Below, one piece after another: positions 23,158 to 35,780 of a stretch of DNA of 64,000 bases. Under the pieces are notes generated by a model. That model saw nothing but the letters and a program-made list of their open reading frames with translations, ran no database searches and was not told the DNA's origin. This DNA comes from Rhexocercosporidium sp. MPI-PUGE-AT-0058 (taxonomy: Eukaryota > Ascomycota > Leotiomycetes > Helotiales): NCBI GenBank assembly GCA_020746875.1, contig JAGTJL010000028.1:372001-436000 (forward strand). Reading direction: 5' to 3'. Within the stretch, counting starts at the first letter, position 1, and every line of letters starts with the position of its first letter. The position numbers and the translations under genes were made by a program.

Positions 23158-24488
23158 ATGAAGTACAGCTACACTTTCCTGGGCCTTGCCGCTCTCGCCT
23201 CTGCCCAAGAGTTCACCTCCACCTACAATGTCACGGCCACCCCAGCCGAGGTCATCAACAACGCTGGCGTATCTGTCCCAGGCCCAGTCGGCGCCAAGGG
23301 ACAATTCAACTACGCTATCAACTCCAAGACTGATGTCATCTGCTACGACATCACTCTAGAGGGTGCCGTTGGCAACTACATGTCCCCCGCCAAGACCGCA
23401 ACTCACATCCACGAGGGTGTCAAGGGCAGGGCCGGCCCACCTCGCATTGCATTCCCCAACCCAGTTGGTGATGACAACTACCGTCACATCGAAGGATGTT
23501 TGATCGGTCCTTTCACTACCGGTATCAGAGGCGCTGACAACATCACTGATACTGGCGCCGGCTTCAGGCTCTCTCAGATCGAAGCCAACCCAGCTGGATT
23601 CTTCACTGATTCCCACACCGTTCTCTTCCCCGCCGGTGTTGTCCGAGGACAACTCGACTTCAAGTTTGAGATCATCAAGCCCCAGCCAGAGGGATATCCT
23701 TCAGTGCCAGCTTACCCAGCGACAACCAAGATGCCGGAGTACCCAACAGATGATGGTCACGAGATGACGACTGCTACATACACCAAGACCCATGAAGTCA
23801 CCATCTCCAAGTGCCCCGAGAGTGTCTACGACTGTCCGTACAAGACAAAACCAGTAGTGACGAAAACCGAGGAAGTCTACACCGTAAGCTGAACTTCCTC
23901 CTGTCTTTGTAACGTTCTCACACCTTCCAGACTGTCTGTCCCAAATCTGAGGCTCCATACTACACCAAATACCCAGAGGCCGACAAGCATTATGATTATG
24001 AGATCAAGACGGAGTGTGAGACCAAGCCAGTCTATGAGACCAAGACATACTACAAGACCCTTAACCAGGACAAAGACCAGTATTTAACCAGAACGATCGT
24101 GTCTGAGTACCCAGCACACACTACCGAGATCAAGTATGAGACTATCGTGATCAGCAAGCCAGGACAGCCTCACCCGGACTATGAGACCAAGACCATCAAG
24201 ACTGAGTACCCAGTTCACACTACTGAGACCAAGTACGAGACGATCTCCAAGCCTGCTGTTGAGACTTACCCACCCGTCTACGAAACCACTCAGGAAGAGG
24301 CCAAGCCATCTAAGCCAGTTTATACCATTGAGACATACCCTGTCAACAATCCAACCACCGTCGACACCTACCACCCGTCCGGTACAGGTTCCGTCTACCC
24401 ACCTTATACTACCTACGTTGCCGCTGCTGGATCCAACAAGGTCGGAGGTCTCTTGATCGCTGCTGGTCTTGCTGCCGCTCTCTTGTAA
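23158..24488 (+). CDS. CHRD-domain, GPI-anchored cell-surface protein
   Basis: Two exons, 23158-23883 and 23931-24488, give 427 residues. The ATG at 23158 starts a signal peptide (MKYSYTFLGLAALASAQ); an in-frame upstream ATG at 23098 would extend it unnaturally. Residues about 20-180 form a CHRD domain with the family signature THIHEGVKGRAGPPRIAFPN and a terminal VRGQLDFKF strand. The rest is a Thr/Pro/Tyr/Lys-rich stalk with imperfect repeats of the type EYP-HTTE-KYET, likely O-glycosylated. The C-terminus ends in a hydrophobic tail (GGLLIAAGLAAALL), typical of a GPI signal. Cell-wall or surface location is inferred; the molecular role of fungal CHRD proteins is not established. A good TATA box and codon bias towards C-ending codons suggest strong expression. 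Confidence 0.88.
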
Positions 24489-26830
24489 ACGAGCATTGCA
24501 CTTCTTGGATAGCATTGTTCCCGCATAGGCGTATACGGGCAGTGCAAGTATTGACTCAGGCGACTCGCCTGGCAGGATTGTATAGTCACATTTCTCTTCT
24601 TGTACATACTTCATGATACACTCTCGTCGTTTCTCTTTCGACGGATGCTTGATCTGGGATGCCAATAGGAAAAGCAGAAGCTTTTAATTCTTAATATTCA
24701 ATGCTTTTCTTGACCTTGCTGTCTCAAATCGTGATTTGAAAGCGTGATAATTGCAAAGAATGATTCTCATACGTACTCCGTTATCGTTAGGAAGACTAAG
24801 AATCTTTCACCCCGCACTCTAAAACACGTGCAAAAGATATGTTAACGACTATCGCTCCTTACAACGAATGAATAGATTTATACTTGTACAAATTTGTAAT
24901 TGCACTAGTGTTCAGGTACGTACCTCGGTACCTAGGCATTTGAATCAACTACCGGAGTCACATGATCGCTTCGAGTAGCGAGAAAGTATACATATGTTTA
25001 CTTTACCTCATTATAAAAAGAGAACAACCTCCTCTTCGTTTCCCTCTGTCTCTACGTCAAGTTTGTACATCTGTGTTGCTTTGTGATCGGTACTTTGCCT
25101 TAATGCCCGTACTCGCGATTCTCTATCTTGTTCCAACAAGCATCCCCTAATCACATATACGTTTTGACCGCCCAATCTATTGTTGTGTTCTTACTGTCAC
25201 CTTATTCTCCCGTTACTGCGTGAACTTTGAACGCTTCTTTTGGCTGGTTAACATTGGAAGGTCCTACCAAACGACAGGGGATCTTTGTCTAGATCTTTGA
25301 GCAAGCAACTTCTCTCTTTCTTCTTTGGGAAACTAATAATTGTCTGCATTTGAAGCTCTCTTGGTCTTCCAAAACTCTTTCTAACGACAAGAAACATAGG
25401 TGGCACTCTAGCTAACTTTCTCGTGCGCACTAAATCATCTTCTCAGATCAACACGTGCCAGTACTCTTGGTGAACCTCTTCGAAAACACCTCAACTCCTT
25501 GGATTGGGACAAGATTCTAGCGCCAATCACGCGATTAAACCCGTGAGGTAGACTCCTCTTATTCTTTGTACCTCAGCATACCTCCCATGAGATGATTGAA
25601 AACTTGTTTCAAACACTGGTTCGTCTTCGAACAAGTGCAAGGGAATCATCGACTCTTCTGGGCTCAATCTGCCTCTTTCCCGTTCCTCGAAGGCAGAATG
25701 AGGGTCTTGAAACATGGTTAGGCTGCCAAAATAGGCACAATTTACAAGCATGGCCACACAAGCATTGAATTCTCCGTATTCGGGCACCGTCACCATTACT
25801 TCCCGTCCCCATATGACACAAACCCTGCAGACCAGCTCCTCACTGGACTCTCAAAGCTGAAAACAGCCTTGCCCAGTAGTATTAGCCACTCAAACTCAAT
25901 GAATACCTTGTCTCCGTGCTCGGAAACCTCTTTTGGTCTTCCGCTTGCCCGTCCACGCATGTCATTTTGGCCGCGCCACGCTCTCAGCAGCCACGTAGAT
26001 CAAATTAAGGCTAGGCAAGGGACCTCCCTCCCCTTCCATAGAATGTTTTATTCACACGTACAGATCTCTACCGCCCTCCGCTGGGGATTTCTGTTATTTA
26101 GAGTGCAACCACCAGCTACGATGGACAGTTCTAGCCTAAATCATAAGCATCTACATCATCTCCACCCGGTGCTAAGTACTGTGACAGCTGTCTGCGATGT
26201 CCTTCGTTCCTAGGAGCCCCGCTTATTGTAATTCACGGAATGAAAACCCGTAATCGGCTGTCTTTGCTCACGCAGCTGCCGACCGGAGTAGTAATCTCAT
26301 ACCCAGCACTCCATTGGGAAGCTCTAATCTACTTCTAGCTAGTCTATAGTACACATTGGAAGCTTTTCATTGGCCTGGGTACTTTGTGGCCTGTCAAACT
26401 CGGCTCGGTTGCTCTCCAGGAAGCGCTGGCTCGCCGATAAGCGTAGATATCCCAAAGCGTACTTTCTAAAATAGGTGAAATGAGACTCCGATCGTGCAAG
26501 GCAGTGATTACGAGAATCTTCTGTGACTTACTTTCTTCCTATCTCGGACTGTGGTTTAATCCTAAATCGGAAGAACACGCAACAGGGGAAGGCTCTGGAA
26601 AACTACTTAAGATCGCCCTCCTCTCTCCCCTCCCAGCCTTTCTTTTTCTCTTCCTTCAGTATCGTCCAAGTTCTCGTTTCCGACCTGAAGACATCCGTCT
26701 GTCAATGTCCTCGGGAAAACTCACTTTCTCGATCTTCAGCAAATATCTCCGCCAGCCGTTTCGCTCCCTCACATCTCCTCATCACGACTAACGCGTCTCT
26801 CCCACAAAAGATATTCGTAAATCAGCAAAA
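24489..26830. other. 2.3-kb intergenic spacer
   Basis: No supported gene between the CHRD gene and the DUF3716-type gene. Short frames occur on both strands without domain resemblance. The last 250 bp are pyrimidine-rich and probably hold the downstream promoter and leader. Confidence 0.45.
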
Positions 26831-27877
26831 ATGGTACGTCTCCCTTTCTCTCTGAAGCCTTACAACCCAAGTCACCCTTCTCATTGTCATGTCGTCACAC
26901 TTCTATCCACAAAAGGTTGAGAAGACACTCTGACGTTGCCCTTTGCTAGTCTGATATGAGAAATAATCTCCCAACTCAATGGAAACATCTCGCCGATCTC
27001 GATAGAAACTGGTTTGGAAATGTAAGTGTCCTTCGCCCAAGCTCATTACACAGGACATCAAGGCTGATTATGCTCGCAGCCATTACCACGATGCAGACCA
27101 GGCGTATGTATTTCCCGTGTCCTTCATTCCTCCTATTCCTAACACCCTTCATGACATGCGCTAAATTAGTGACGTGATATGTAGCTTACCCCCACCAAGT
27201 GGACCATCGCTGCGATGGCCTACCGTGGAACAGCAGCCGCCCGCCAGCTTGCACAGATGGTCGTCGTCCGTAATCTGGACTTGAGGATGGATGATAAGGG
27301 ATTTCCCAAGGATGAAAGTGCTCGGCAAATCCTCAGCTGGCAGAACTTCTTGCAACCCGGTGGTGAGAATTACGACATCATGGATGAGTACCATGATATC
27401 CAGAGCAACATTCTCGTAGCCTGCATGGCACAATGTGTCGGTACTCTGTCCCACTCCAACTGCACTGGTGGAAACGGAGCGCATACCAGCTGCACCAGAT
27501 GTGCCCGTGGCTTTGGACCATTTGATACCTGCGTCTATGTCGGCCCTGTCGCCCCCGGCTCCCCTCTCTTCTTGAAAGGATCATGCCCCTCTTGTTTCTA
27601 CCACGGCCATGGCGAAGGTTGTAGCTGTCGCCGTAAGTCATTACTAGGTACTGCGCAACGTTCTGTTACTGATCTACGATAGCTGGTGTCCTTGATGGCA
27701 CTTGGAAGCAAATGTCTCAACCATCAGCCAACGGAAACAATGCAGGTAGAAATCTCTCCCCCCAAGAGTTTCCTCGACTTCAACTGACAGATTATAGGTG
27801 GCAGCGGACCCAATAATGGTAGTGGTAGTGGCAGCGTTTCCGGCACCAATGGTCAGCGCATGATCACGATGTCCTGA
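26831..27877 (+). CDS. Cysteine-rich DUF3716-type protein
   Basis: Six exons: 26831-26833, 26950-27021, 27054-27107, 27185-27632, 27683-27745 and 27798-27877, totalling 239 residues. The first exon is only the ATG, directly followed by GTACGT. If that intron is not used, the in-frame ATG at 26956 starts a protein two residues shorter. The conserved part is a Cys cluster: CVGTLSHSNCTGG, then CTRCARGFGPFDTC, then CPSCFYHGHGEGCSC. It resembles the small cysteine-rich domain DUF3716 found in many fungal proteins and could bind zinc; that is inference. The upstream DESARQILSW region is predicted helical. The C-terminus is Gly/Ser/Asn-rich and disordered. No signal peptide or membrane segment. Function unknown. 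Confidence 0.72.
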
Positions 27878-28774
27878 GTTGATGATTTGACACTGGAGCA
27901 ATTTTTGCGTGGCGTTACAGAAAATGGGATGGATGATGGCGATTGCAACTGGCTCTGAAAATGTTGCTGTGTTGTCGGTTTTGTTCCTTTGTAACTTTCT
28001 TGCATCTTTGTGGCGATGGCATGGCATAGCACTTTGCTTGGAGCGTTTGTTTTGGTTTTTGTTCTTGCAGAATTCTTCGCTACTCGAAGTTCTCCCTGCA
28101 TCAATAACTAGCAGGCCACAAATCCAAAACAATCTCTAAAAATAAGCCGTACAGAGATATCGTTCTCAATCTCAAGTTGTGATGTGCCGTTTCCCCAGTC
28201 GGAGGACAAGCTGGCCACGTGACAATGTCTGCTTTTAACAGGTGACTTTGAATGTCTTATTTGGGTGCTGAGTATTACAAGGTCAAATATAGCTTCGAAC
28301 ATACACTGACGTGAGGATTTTGTGTCGATTTTATCATTATCCTTCGTTGAGAACACTATATGTAACATTATTATTAACAGATGGCATTGGAATTGAAGCG
28401 GAAGACTGGGGTGAGACAAGGAAATCGTAGGAGAACAATTACTCATTTTCGCTCTTACAATACTTCTTGACAACTTAAACGACAGTCCATCTACTTACTT
28501 AAAAGCTTCAAAAATGCCATATTCTGGTTCCTGATGTCAAGCCAGTCATCTTGCCTCCAGTCATTTGCTAGTGACTGGAGCATCTGAAGATTCAAGTTAG
28601 AGAGTAAAGAGATCGAAGGAAACGACCATATTCTGCTCTCAGGCATATATTGAGTTGAAATCAACATCCGAATCTTGCAATTCTCATTTCATTCTGTATT
28701 TCGAAACAGGATGAAATCTTTGGTCTTAGATTAGAATCTCATGCCTATGATCACGACGACAAATCCCATTTCAT
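27878..28774. other. Convergent intergenic spacer
   Basis: About 0.9 kb between the convergent DUF3716-type (+) and TRI14-like (-) genes. Nothing with protein character was recognised. Confidence 0.4.
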
Positions 28775-29941
28775 TCATACGTTCAGCAACTTCTCAACCT
28801 GAGCCGTAATATCGTAAAACGGGAAGTCCGTTCTATTCCCCGCCAAAGTCCCAGGTACTGTTGGGTCTCCGAAAGGAACCACGACCATATACAAGCCATC
28901 TCCCACCTGCACCGCCGCAGTAGCTAATTCGCTATCTGGGAGATTCTTTGGCACCGTTCCCAAGAACTCGGCTTTATCCCACTTCCCATTCTTGCTCCTC
29001 AACACAGTGATGCCAACCCCATCTTCAGCTACCAAGAGAACAGTCCCCTTGTACTTTGGAGGAAGGTAAATTGCATCACTGAAAGAGAGAGTGTAGTTTG
29101 CCGTCAGTGGTACAACCACAGGTTTCCCAGTCGAGGACCGCATGTCGAATTTCAAGATGCGACCACCGTCATTGTCGTTCGAGAGGAGTGTCCAATCTTT
29201 GACTGCCAGACCGCCAACTCCGGTGCGAGAGGTATTAACGGGCTGAGACACATACCATGGCGTGACTTTCGGTGCTTTCTTTCCCCTCATTTTGTCCACT
29301 TTCAAAATACTTCCTGAAAATGTGCCAACCACATACACATTTCCGTCTGGATCTTGTTCGACATCCTGGAAACCGCCGTATTTACCATGTGTGGTATCTG
29401 TAAGGTTGACTTTATACAGGAGTTCTCTAGTCTCGGGGTCCCAGAGAAGTATGAGGTTCGTGCCAGAAACATCAGGTGGTGTTGTTTGGAAAGCCGCTGC
29501 GGCGTCGACGACGATTGAGAGCAGACCAGTTCTTTTGTCGATGCCGACACCGCCAATGTGGTACTCCGGGTTGTGAGAAATTCCTGGGAACTCGATGATA
29601 TCTACCATCTTGTCTTTGTAGGGATCGTAAATCCCGACTGAGGAATTGAAGAGATCGCTATAGTCATGTCAGTTTTGGACTCCTGTAAATTGAGATGAAC
29701 AATTGGAGTTTTGAGGAGATGCAAATGAAGATGATAGCAGAACTGACCCAATGTAAAGCAGGCATGAGACGAAGTCAAAATCTGCATTTTCGGGATACAA
29801 TTGATATTGCTTGATTGTGAAAGTGCCGTTGAAAGGCGGGCAAGATCCAAGTCCGTAATTCCCTCCATATCCACCCCCAGGAAACCCCAGAACCTGGCGG
29901 ATACCAATTATCGCCAGTAGTAATCTCGACAGATTGAACAT
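28775..29941 (-). CDS. Secreted TRI14-like protein (beta-propeller type)
   Basis: Two exons, 29941-29748 and 29657-28775, give 358 residues. The start MFNLSRLLLAIIGIRQVLG forms a signal peptide followed by a Gly-rich segment. The body contains YPENADFDFVSCLLYIGDLF, IEFPGISHNPEYHIGGVGID and repeated strand patterns of a six-bladed (SMP-30/NHL-like) propeller, the fold expected for the TRI14 family. TRI14 was named from the Fusarium trichothecene cluster, where it is reported to affect virulence rather than toxin chemistry. Homologues occur outside such clusters in many ascomycetes. No trichothecene gene is present here, so the name denotes family only. Several Asn-X-Ser/Thr sites fit secretion. 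The gene looks intact. Confidence 0.8.
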
Positions 29942-31604
29942 GATGCCGCCTGTTGTGGTGGGTACGTGATTGAAAACTGGCCGAGGACTTCCACACCTCG
30001 ATCTGTTCTCGGCTGAAGTCAATCGAGTCCAAAAAGTTCAAACTATCATCTCTGAATCATAAGAAAGAAGGAAACGGGGTTCTTATACACCAAATATTTC
30101 TGTACAGAGTGTTGTGAACTTTGACATCGACACCATATTTTAAGTTCTGTGGTGAAGGTCAGCAGTGCTGATGGGCTGTACCTAGCCTGCATGACATCCC
30201 ATGTCCATGATACCGCATATGGCAAACGCTGCCGCATCGTTTGTGCGGAAGCTGGATAAATTCGGAATTTCTGGGGTGGAAAAAATGCTTACTCGTGACC
30301 TCGTAAAAAGGGGCCTATCGCATTGTCGCCTCGATTTCTGAATACGACCAAGCATAGAGCCAGAAATGAGCCTTGGCACAAAATGTGGAGATTTCCTAAC
30401 TCTAGAATAGACTTTATCACGTACTTAACTCTCCACTTATTGCTGCGGTTACACTTCGTAAGGCAATTGAATAATGCTGGCAGAAGAGCGCTTTTAGACA
30501 GATGAGTGATACCTTTGGGTTTCTTTGGAAGTGACTTCGGAAAGTGGCTGGCCTTGACGAAGTTTGGCCGTGGGCATGCAAATAAATAAGCATGCAGCTA
30601 ACAACTGCCGGTCGAGTACCTGAATAAGATTGCACTATGATGCTCCAATCATAGAATCGTACAGCCCCTGAACATTCCCGATTTCTAGTACCGAGAATTT
30701 GATAGAGTTTGGAAGACACTTTCCATGTATTTAATTCTACTGAACTCTAGCCCTAGGCGTTCAGGTCAAGGAAAACATTGCTCGCCCACTTGGGAGCTGC
30801 GGCACAAACGTTAACACCTCTGCATAGAATAGTCAAGGCGATTCAATTTCAGGATGGAAAGATATGCAGCACCTCGGGTAGAACCATGTCACTAGAATTT
30901 CGTGACAGGACACGTGGTTGTCGTGTGACGTTTCCCAAAGCATGTCTCCTCGACCAGTAACATGCTACGTGGTGAGGAGCCAAGGAGTCGAAACTGTAAC
31001 ACAAAGAGAAAGGCCACATTAGAAAGGCAAATAATAAGAAGTTTAGACCTAGCATATTCAATACCTGCTCAGCATGAAAGTTCATTCAATTGCCAAACTA
31101 TCCTGCCATGACGGCGCGAAATTTTATCCACGTTGATGGTGGTGATTCAAGCATCAATGTTCTACGATCTCCTTTGCTGATATTCCCACGATACGATGTT
31201 TTACTAGAACCCGCGGCAAGAAAAAGTGATGAGATCCGCACCTTTTGATCAACATGCAGCAGAGGAGCTGTGTGAGAAAAGTGACAGGAAAGAATAGGTT
31301 GCTTGCCCTGAAGAATCAAGAGAGGTTATGCAACATGATGCAGAATTATGTAGCTTGTCGAGCTGTGTAAACAAATTCATGAGAGCATGCGTCACTGAAT
31401 ACTGCGAAGAATGCCTCAAACGGTTGGTAAGACGAGCTGATTAAAAGGACAAAAATCTGTACCGTTCTCAAGGTTCACGGCAGGGAAAATACTTTGATGC
31501 AGAAAATAATGACAGCCAAACCTCGAATCAAGATTGTATTCTACGTATAGTGCTGTGGTCCAGATCAGGCTGCAAACACGTATAAACGCGTGAAACATGT
31601 TTAG
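29942..31604. other. 1.7-kb intergenic spacer
   Basis: Lies between the TRI14-like start and the permease 3' end, both on the minus strand. Short frames without domain resemblance. Presumably includes the TRI14-like promoter. Confidence 0.4.
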
Positions 31605-33284
31605 TTAGCGGTGAGTAACCTTCCTCTCATACCATCTCGCAGGAGGATACACAAGCAGGGTGATCGCACCCGAGAGGAAAATCCCAACATCTCCACCATA
31701 GGGACCAAACTTCAAAGCTATTACTCCGACATACCAAGTCTGGGACATCCCTGGCACACCACCGCCCAAGTATCCAGCCAAAAGCGCTGCGACAGCAGCA
31801 AGTCCCCACGGGAGCTTTCCAGGAACATCCCAAACGTTCAGATCGTAGCCTTCAGTGCGACGGAACCATTTGTCTTCAACCAGGAGGATGAAAGTGAATG
31901 AGATTGTCCAGTATCCAAGTAAAGAGACAAAATTGCTGACGATAACGGACAGATGCTCACGACCTGCAATGGCGAGGACAGCGATCACGAGTGCGTTAAA
32001 AAATGACCAAATGAAGCGGGGGATGGCGTGGAAGTAGTGACCCAAAAGTTGGAGACTAAGTCCTGAGGAGTAATTGATGGCGATGTTGTTTCCGAGCACG
32101 GAGAAAACGAGGAGGACGAGGCAGAATTTGGAGAAGCCCATTGGGTGGTAGGATTCACGGAGGAGTCCTCCGAGACCATGATCTTCATATGCTTCAGCCA
32201 AGAGGGGGTTGGCTAATTTGTTGGTGATCGCTGCGTTGCCCAAGCAAGAACCAATGACTGTAGTGAAGATAGTCGGGATGGAAATTCCGAAGAGGGTGAG
32301 GAAGAAGATTTTCCAAGACTTGGTGGTGGCGGGGTAGTTGCAGTAGTAGTCTGAAGCCATTGAGCACCATCCAGATGAGGAAGAGAAGCAGATAGCCATG
32401 AAGGAGAGGAACGATCCAGCAATCGAGAGACTGGTTCCTTCGGATGGGAGGCTACCATCGACTTTGTCTCCAACTTCGGCCATGAGAATGATTAAAAGGA
32501 TGAATGTCATGATCCAGGAATATTTCTCGAATGTGTGAATCAAGGCAAATCCAAATATTGATATCACGTAAGAGATGACGGCGATTATTATGCATCCTAC
32601 GGCGAGGGGCATGTTGTAGTTTGAAACGGCAGCCAGAATTTGTCCGACGACTACCACGTTGACGACTGCGAACCCACCTCCAATGACAACATTGAGGACT
32701 GAGCAAAGTTTGGCGCCGTAGAAGCCGAAAGAATATCGCGACGAAGCAATTTGACGCAGACCGAGCTAGCGGAATTTAGAAAGTGTCTATCTCGTAGAAT
32801 TGAAAAGAAAAATGCTTACTTTAGGACCGAGAGTTCCAGTAAAAGAGGTACATAGGGCACCGAGAACAGTTCCAACGACAACAGCCGCGATAGATTGATT
32901 CAGCGACAGGCCGAACTCAGGACCGAGCATTCCCAACGGAACGGTTCCAACATGGCATGTCATGGACCACCAAAGGAGAAAAACATTGAGAATGGACGGC
33001 GGTTTCTTATCCTCTTCATGAATTCGATCGATTCCCTGTGTCTCAATCCCCATTTTCTCATCGAGCCATTCTTCGCCTCGACGCATAGAGCGAAGAATGC
33101 CTTTCTGCTGCTGCAGATCTCGAGCCACAATCACATCTTGCGACCCTGTTTCGACATCGTGAGTGGCAGCTCCTTCTCCCTTGAATTCCTTATCTGAGCC
33201 TGACTCTAGGTCATGGTTATGAGGATGCTTGATATCGTGAACGTGCTTCAGATCGGCCTGATGGCCGTGAACAAAGTCTGACAT
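31605..33284 (-). CDS. NCS1-family purine-cytosine permease
   Basis: Two exons, 33284-32820 and 32765-31605, give 541 residues. This is a plasma-membrane nucleobase:cation symporter of the Fcy2/Fcy21 branch (purines, cytosine); substrate is inferred from family only. The N-terminus (about 85 residues) is cytosolic, His/Asp/Glu-rich, and ends with RRGEEWLDEKMGIETQGIDR, a common NCS1 lead-in. About 12 hydrophobic segments follow, including LLWWSMTCHVGTVPLG and SRYSFGFYGAKLCSVLN, and later GWCSMASDYYCNYP, positions conserved in NCS1 transporters. The C-terminus is short and basic. The intron (32819-32766) restores the frame at LGPK/LGLRQIASSR. Length matches the family and no damage is visible. 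Confidence 0.92.
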
Positions 33285-34165
33285 GTTGAAGTCAACCTTT
33301 CAAGAAACGAGGAGGGATGGAAGAAACTGGCCAAAACTGGGAAAGAGAGATCCAGACCCCTCTCTATGTACTCTGTCCCATGCAACCTCCATGCTTTGAC
33401 AGGCTCCAGAAACAGGACTACGGAAGTAGAAGCCCTCTCACAAGCGAATCACGGCCTCGTACACAGCAAGATCAGCCGGGGCCTCGTGCAACCAGATAAC
33501 GATATCTGTGTATCGTGCTTACAGAGCGAGGGTTCACCACGCAAAAGAGATAACGGATACACAACTAAACTTTATCAGGCAGGTCAAAATTCTTCTGACG
33601 GCGAATTGCGTTGAGCTAGAGTCGCAAGTGGACCGAATGGTGGGGAACTGTAACGGAGTGGCCGCCCAGAAACGCCCCCCTGATAGCGGCGGGCGCTGGT
33701 CGCCAATGGATGTCAAATTTGGGAAGCGTGGCGTTTTCAAGCTTCCTTGGTAGTTGAGCTCTAATTCCTCGATCTTCGTTCCATATTCGGTTGGTAAGCT
33801 TGCTGCTCTTGCTCAGGTGCTAATCACCCTCGGCTCAAGCTCGGCTCAGCCAGCTTACCTGAGCTGTCCGAGCAACCCGAGCAGTCCCTGAGCAGTCACT
33901 TAAGTAGCTACTAAGCAGCTCTTCAGTTTTCTGGCCGGCTAGCAGAGTTCGTATGGGCCCAAATTTTTTTTTTTTGGGCAAACAGCCCAGTTTCCAAAAT
34001 AGCCCAGTTTTCAAAATAGAAACCCTCTTAGGGTGACACGTTGGACGATGGGCTACCCCCTGGATGAGCAGTACACAAGGATTGGTACGAATCTCCCTGT
34101 CAGTCCTAGGATCTGAGTTTGAGCACACGCTTCTAAATTCCAGAGGTTTGTTAGGCAAGAGTGAA
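33285..34165. other. Permease upstream region and GC-rich repeat remnant
   Basis: The first 450 bp are the presumed permease promoter. From about 33810 the sequence is rich in GAGC/GCTC words (GCTCGGCTCAGCC and the like). It is followed by a T run at 33964-33977 and a short duplicated AGCCCAGTTT/CCAAAATAG pattern near 33985-34015. A similar GCTCAGG-rich patch occurs at 49060-49190. It looks like a transposon-related remnant; the class is unknown. Confidence 0.4.
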
Positions 34166-34760
34166 GTTTATATATTATCGCCCTGTAAATAATAAGTATA
34201 AGATTATTAAGATACGACTTTTATAAAAAAGATATAAAATATCTTATAAAAATATTATAGATCTTTAGTTTTAGCTTATTTTATTAATAAATAATACAAA
34301 TATTAATTATCAAAAGTAGTGAGTTTTGGTGTAAAAAGGGTAACGGAATAGGGGGGGCGAAATGGAGGGGTGGGATGTTAGCCCGTACTGTTGCCATCTC
34401 GTGCATTTGTTGCTCTGCGCCGCGCCGCGCTGGAGCGGGTTTTGGTTAGTGCTTGCGGCCTCGAAAGCCATAAGACACGTCCTCGACCCCCCTTCCAAGT
34501 CCCACCCCATGCTATCTCATCGTCCCAATCCCAAAGGAATCTCTGCTGCCACTTAGATATAGATATAAGAAGATTAAGAAATTATGTAATAAAGAAAGTA
34601 GTAACTAATTCCTTATTCGCGAGTAATATTAAACTAAGAGTCTTAAACATATCTCGTATTCTAGTCTAGTATTAGCTATGATATCTTATACCTTAGTATC
34701 AAAGCATCGATTAATAGTATTAGCTCAATTTATTAGAGTAATATTTATTTTAAAGTTCCC
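34166..34760. repeat. AT-rich island with GC-rich core
   Basis: 34166-34320 and 34555-34760 are very A/T-rich (runs of TATAAAA, TTATTAATAAAT). They enclose a G/C-rich block at about 34340-34550. Such AT islands in ascomycetes often come from repeat-induced point mutation of transposons. I infer this from composition only; no coding remnant is visible. Confidence 0.45.
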
Positions 34761-35780
34761 CCTGCTCGCTGGCGCTCTCACCTTGGGCAGCCAAGGAGGA
34801 ATCTAGAGATGTCGACTTCTCGAGCCTAGCACGGCCCAACAGCCAGCAGCTAGACGCAATGGTACACACATGCTGTGTAGAGGGCTAGGAAGTATGAACG
34901 ATCTCGCTTTCCAGCGCAGATTCTGCGAAAGCTGAGGGGGCAGCATAAGGATGCTTCAATTACGTTCATGACTTGGGAGGATATGAAGGGGAAAGTTCGC
35001 GGGTAGCAAGGTATTTTCTGACTATGTGGAAGTGATCAGAGAGGTTTTGCTGATACTTTGTAGTTGCGAAGATTGCTAAAAACACATGGAGGGCGAAGTC
35101 GAGAAGACAGCCGAGGAGAAGTAATGAGTGGATAATAGGCAAGATTTCTTCCAACACCACCCTGAATGAGGTCCGGAGCTAACTTCTCTAGCTACGGCTG
35201 TGAGAAAGTAACCTGGACGCGGTAAAGCTGTTGCGATAGGATGGAGTATAATTGAGTCCTCCGTACGGTATCTATGTAGGAGTTTCTCGGACACTATGGC
35301 CAGTTGATTTCAACTCACTGGGCTTGTCTAGATAGGTTGTTGATCGTTCTCCCTTTTTGCGTAGCGATGGGGATGCTTGTCTGGCAATTGAGAAATTGTA
35401 GGAAAGAACACAGCTCTGGCTGCTGGCTTTAATGAATGACTTGACACTGGTCAGATCCCATGATCGTATAGTGACTGTGTCGTTCCGTCGATTTTGTCTC
35501 TCGTAGACTTGCGAGTGAGTTTGTCCAGGATCCTCACTTTGCCACTATAACGACCGAACGAGCAAGATTGCGTTTTGAGCAAATTACATTCTCATCATAG
35601 ACGTCGTTAGACTTCAAAAACGCTCTCCGTAAGCCCACATTTCTTTCACAAGTTTGCATCGCAACCAAGCATAAGGTCAAAGTGATGTTCCCCCTTTACA
35701 ACGAGGTAAAAATAACCGCTCCAACGCCATCGCATTTGAAATACAGTAAAAATATCATGCATAATTATTCAAGCCTCTTG
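34761..35780. other. Intergenic spacer 3' of kinase
   Basis: About 1 kb downstream of the minus-strand kinase. No supported gene and no recognised repeat. Confidence 0.35.

Noticed and set aside
28775..33284. Secondary-metabolite cluster suggested by the TRI14-like gene
   Set aside because: No synthase, terpene cyclase, P450 or cluster regulator nearby.
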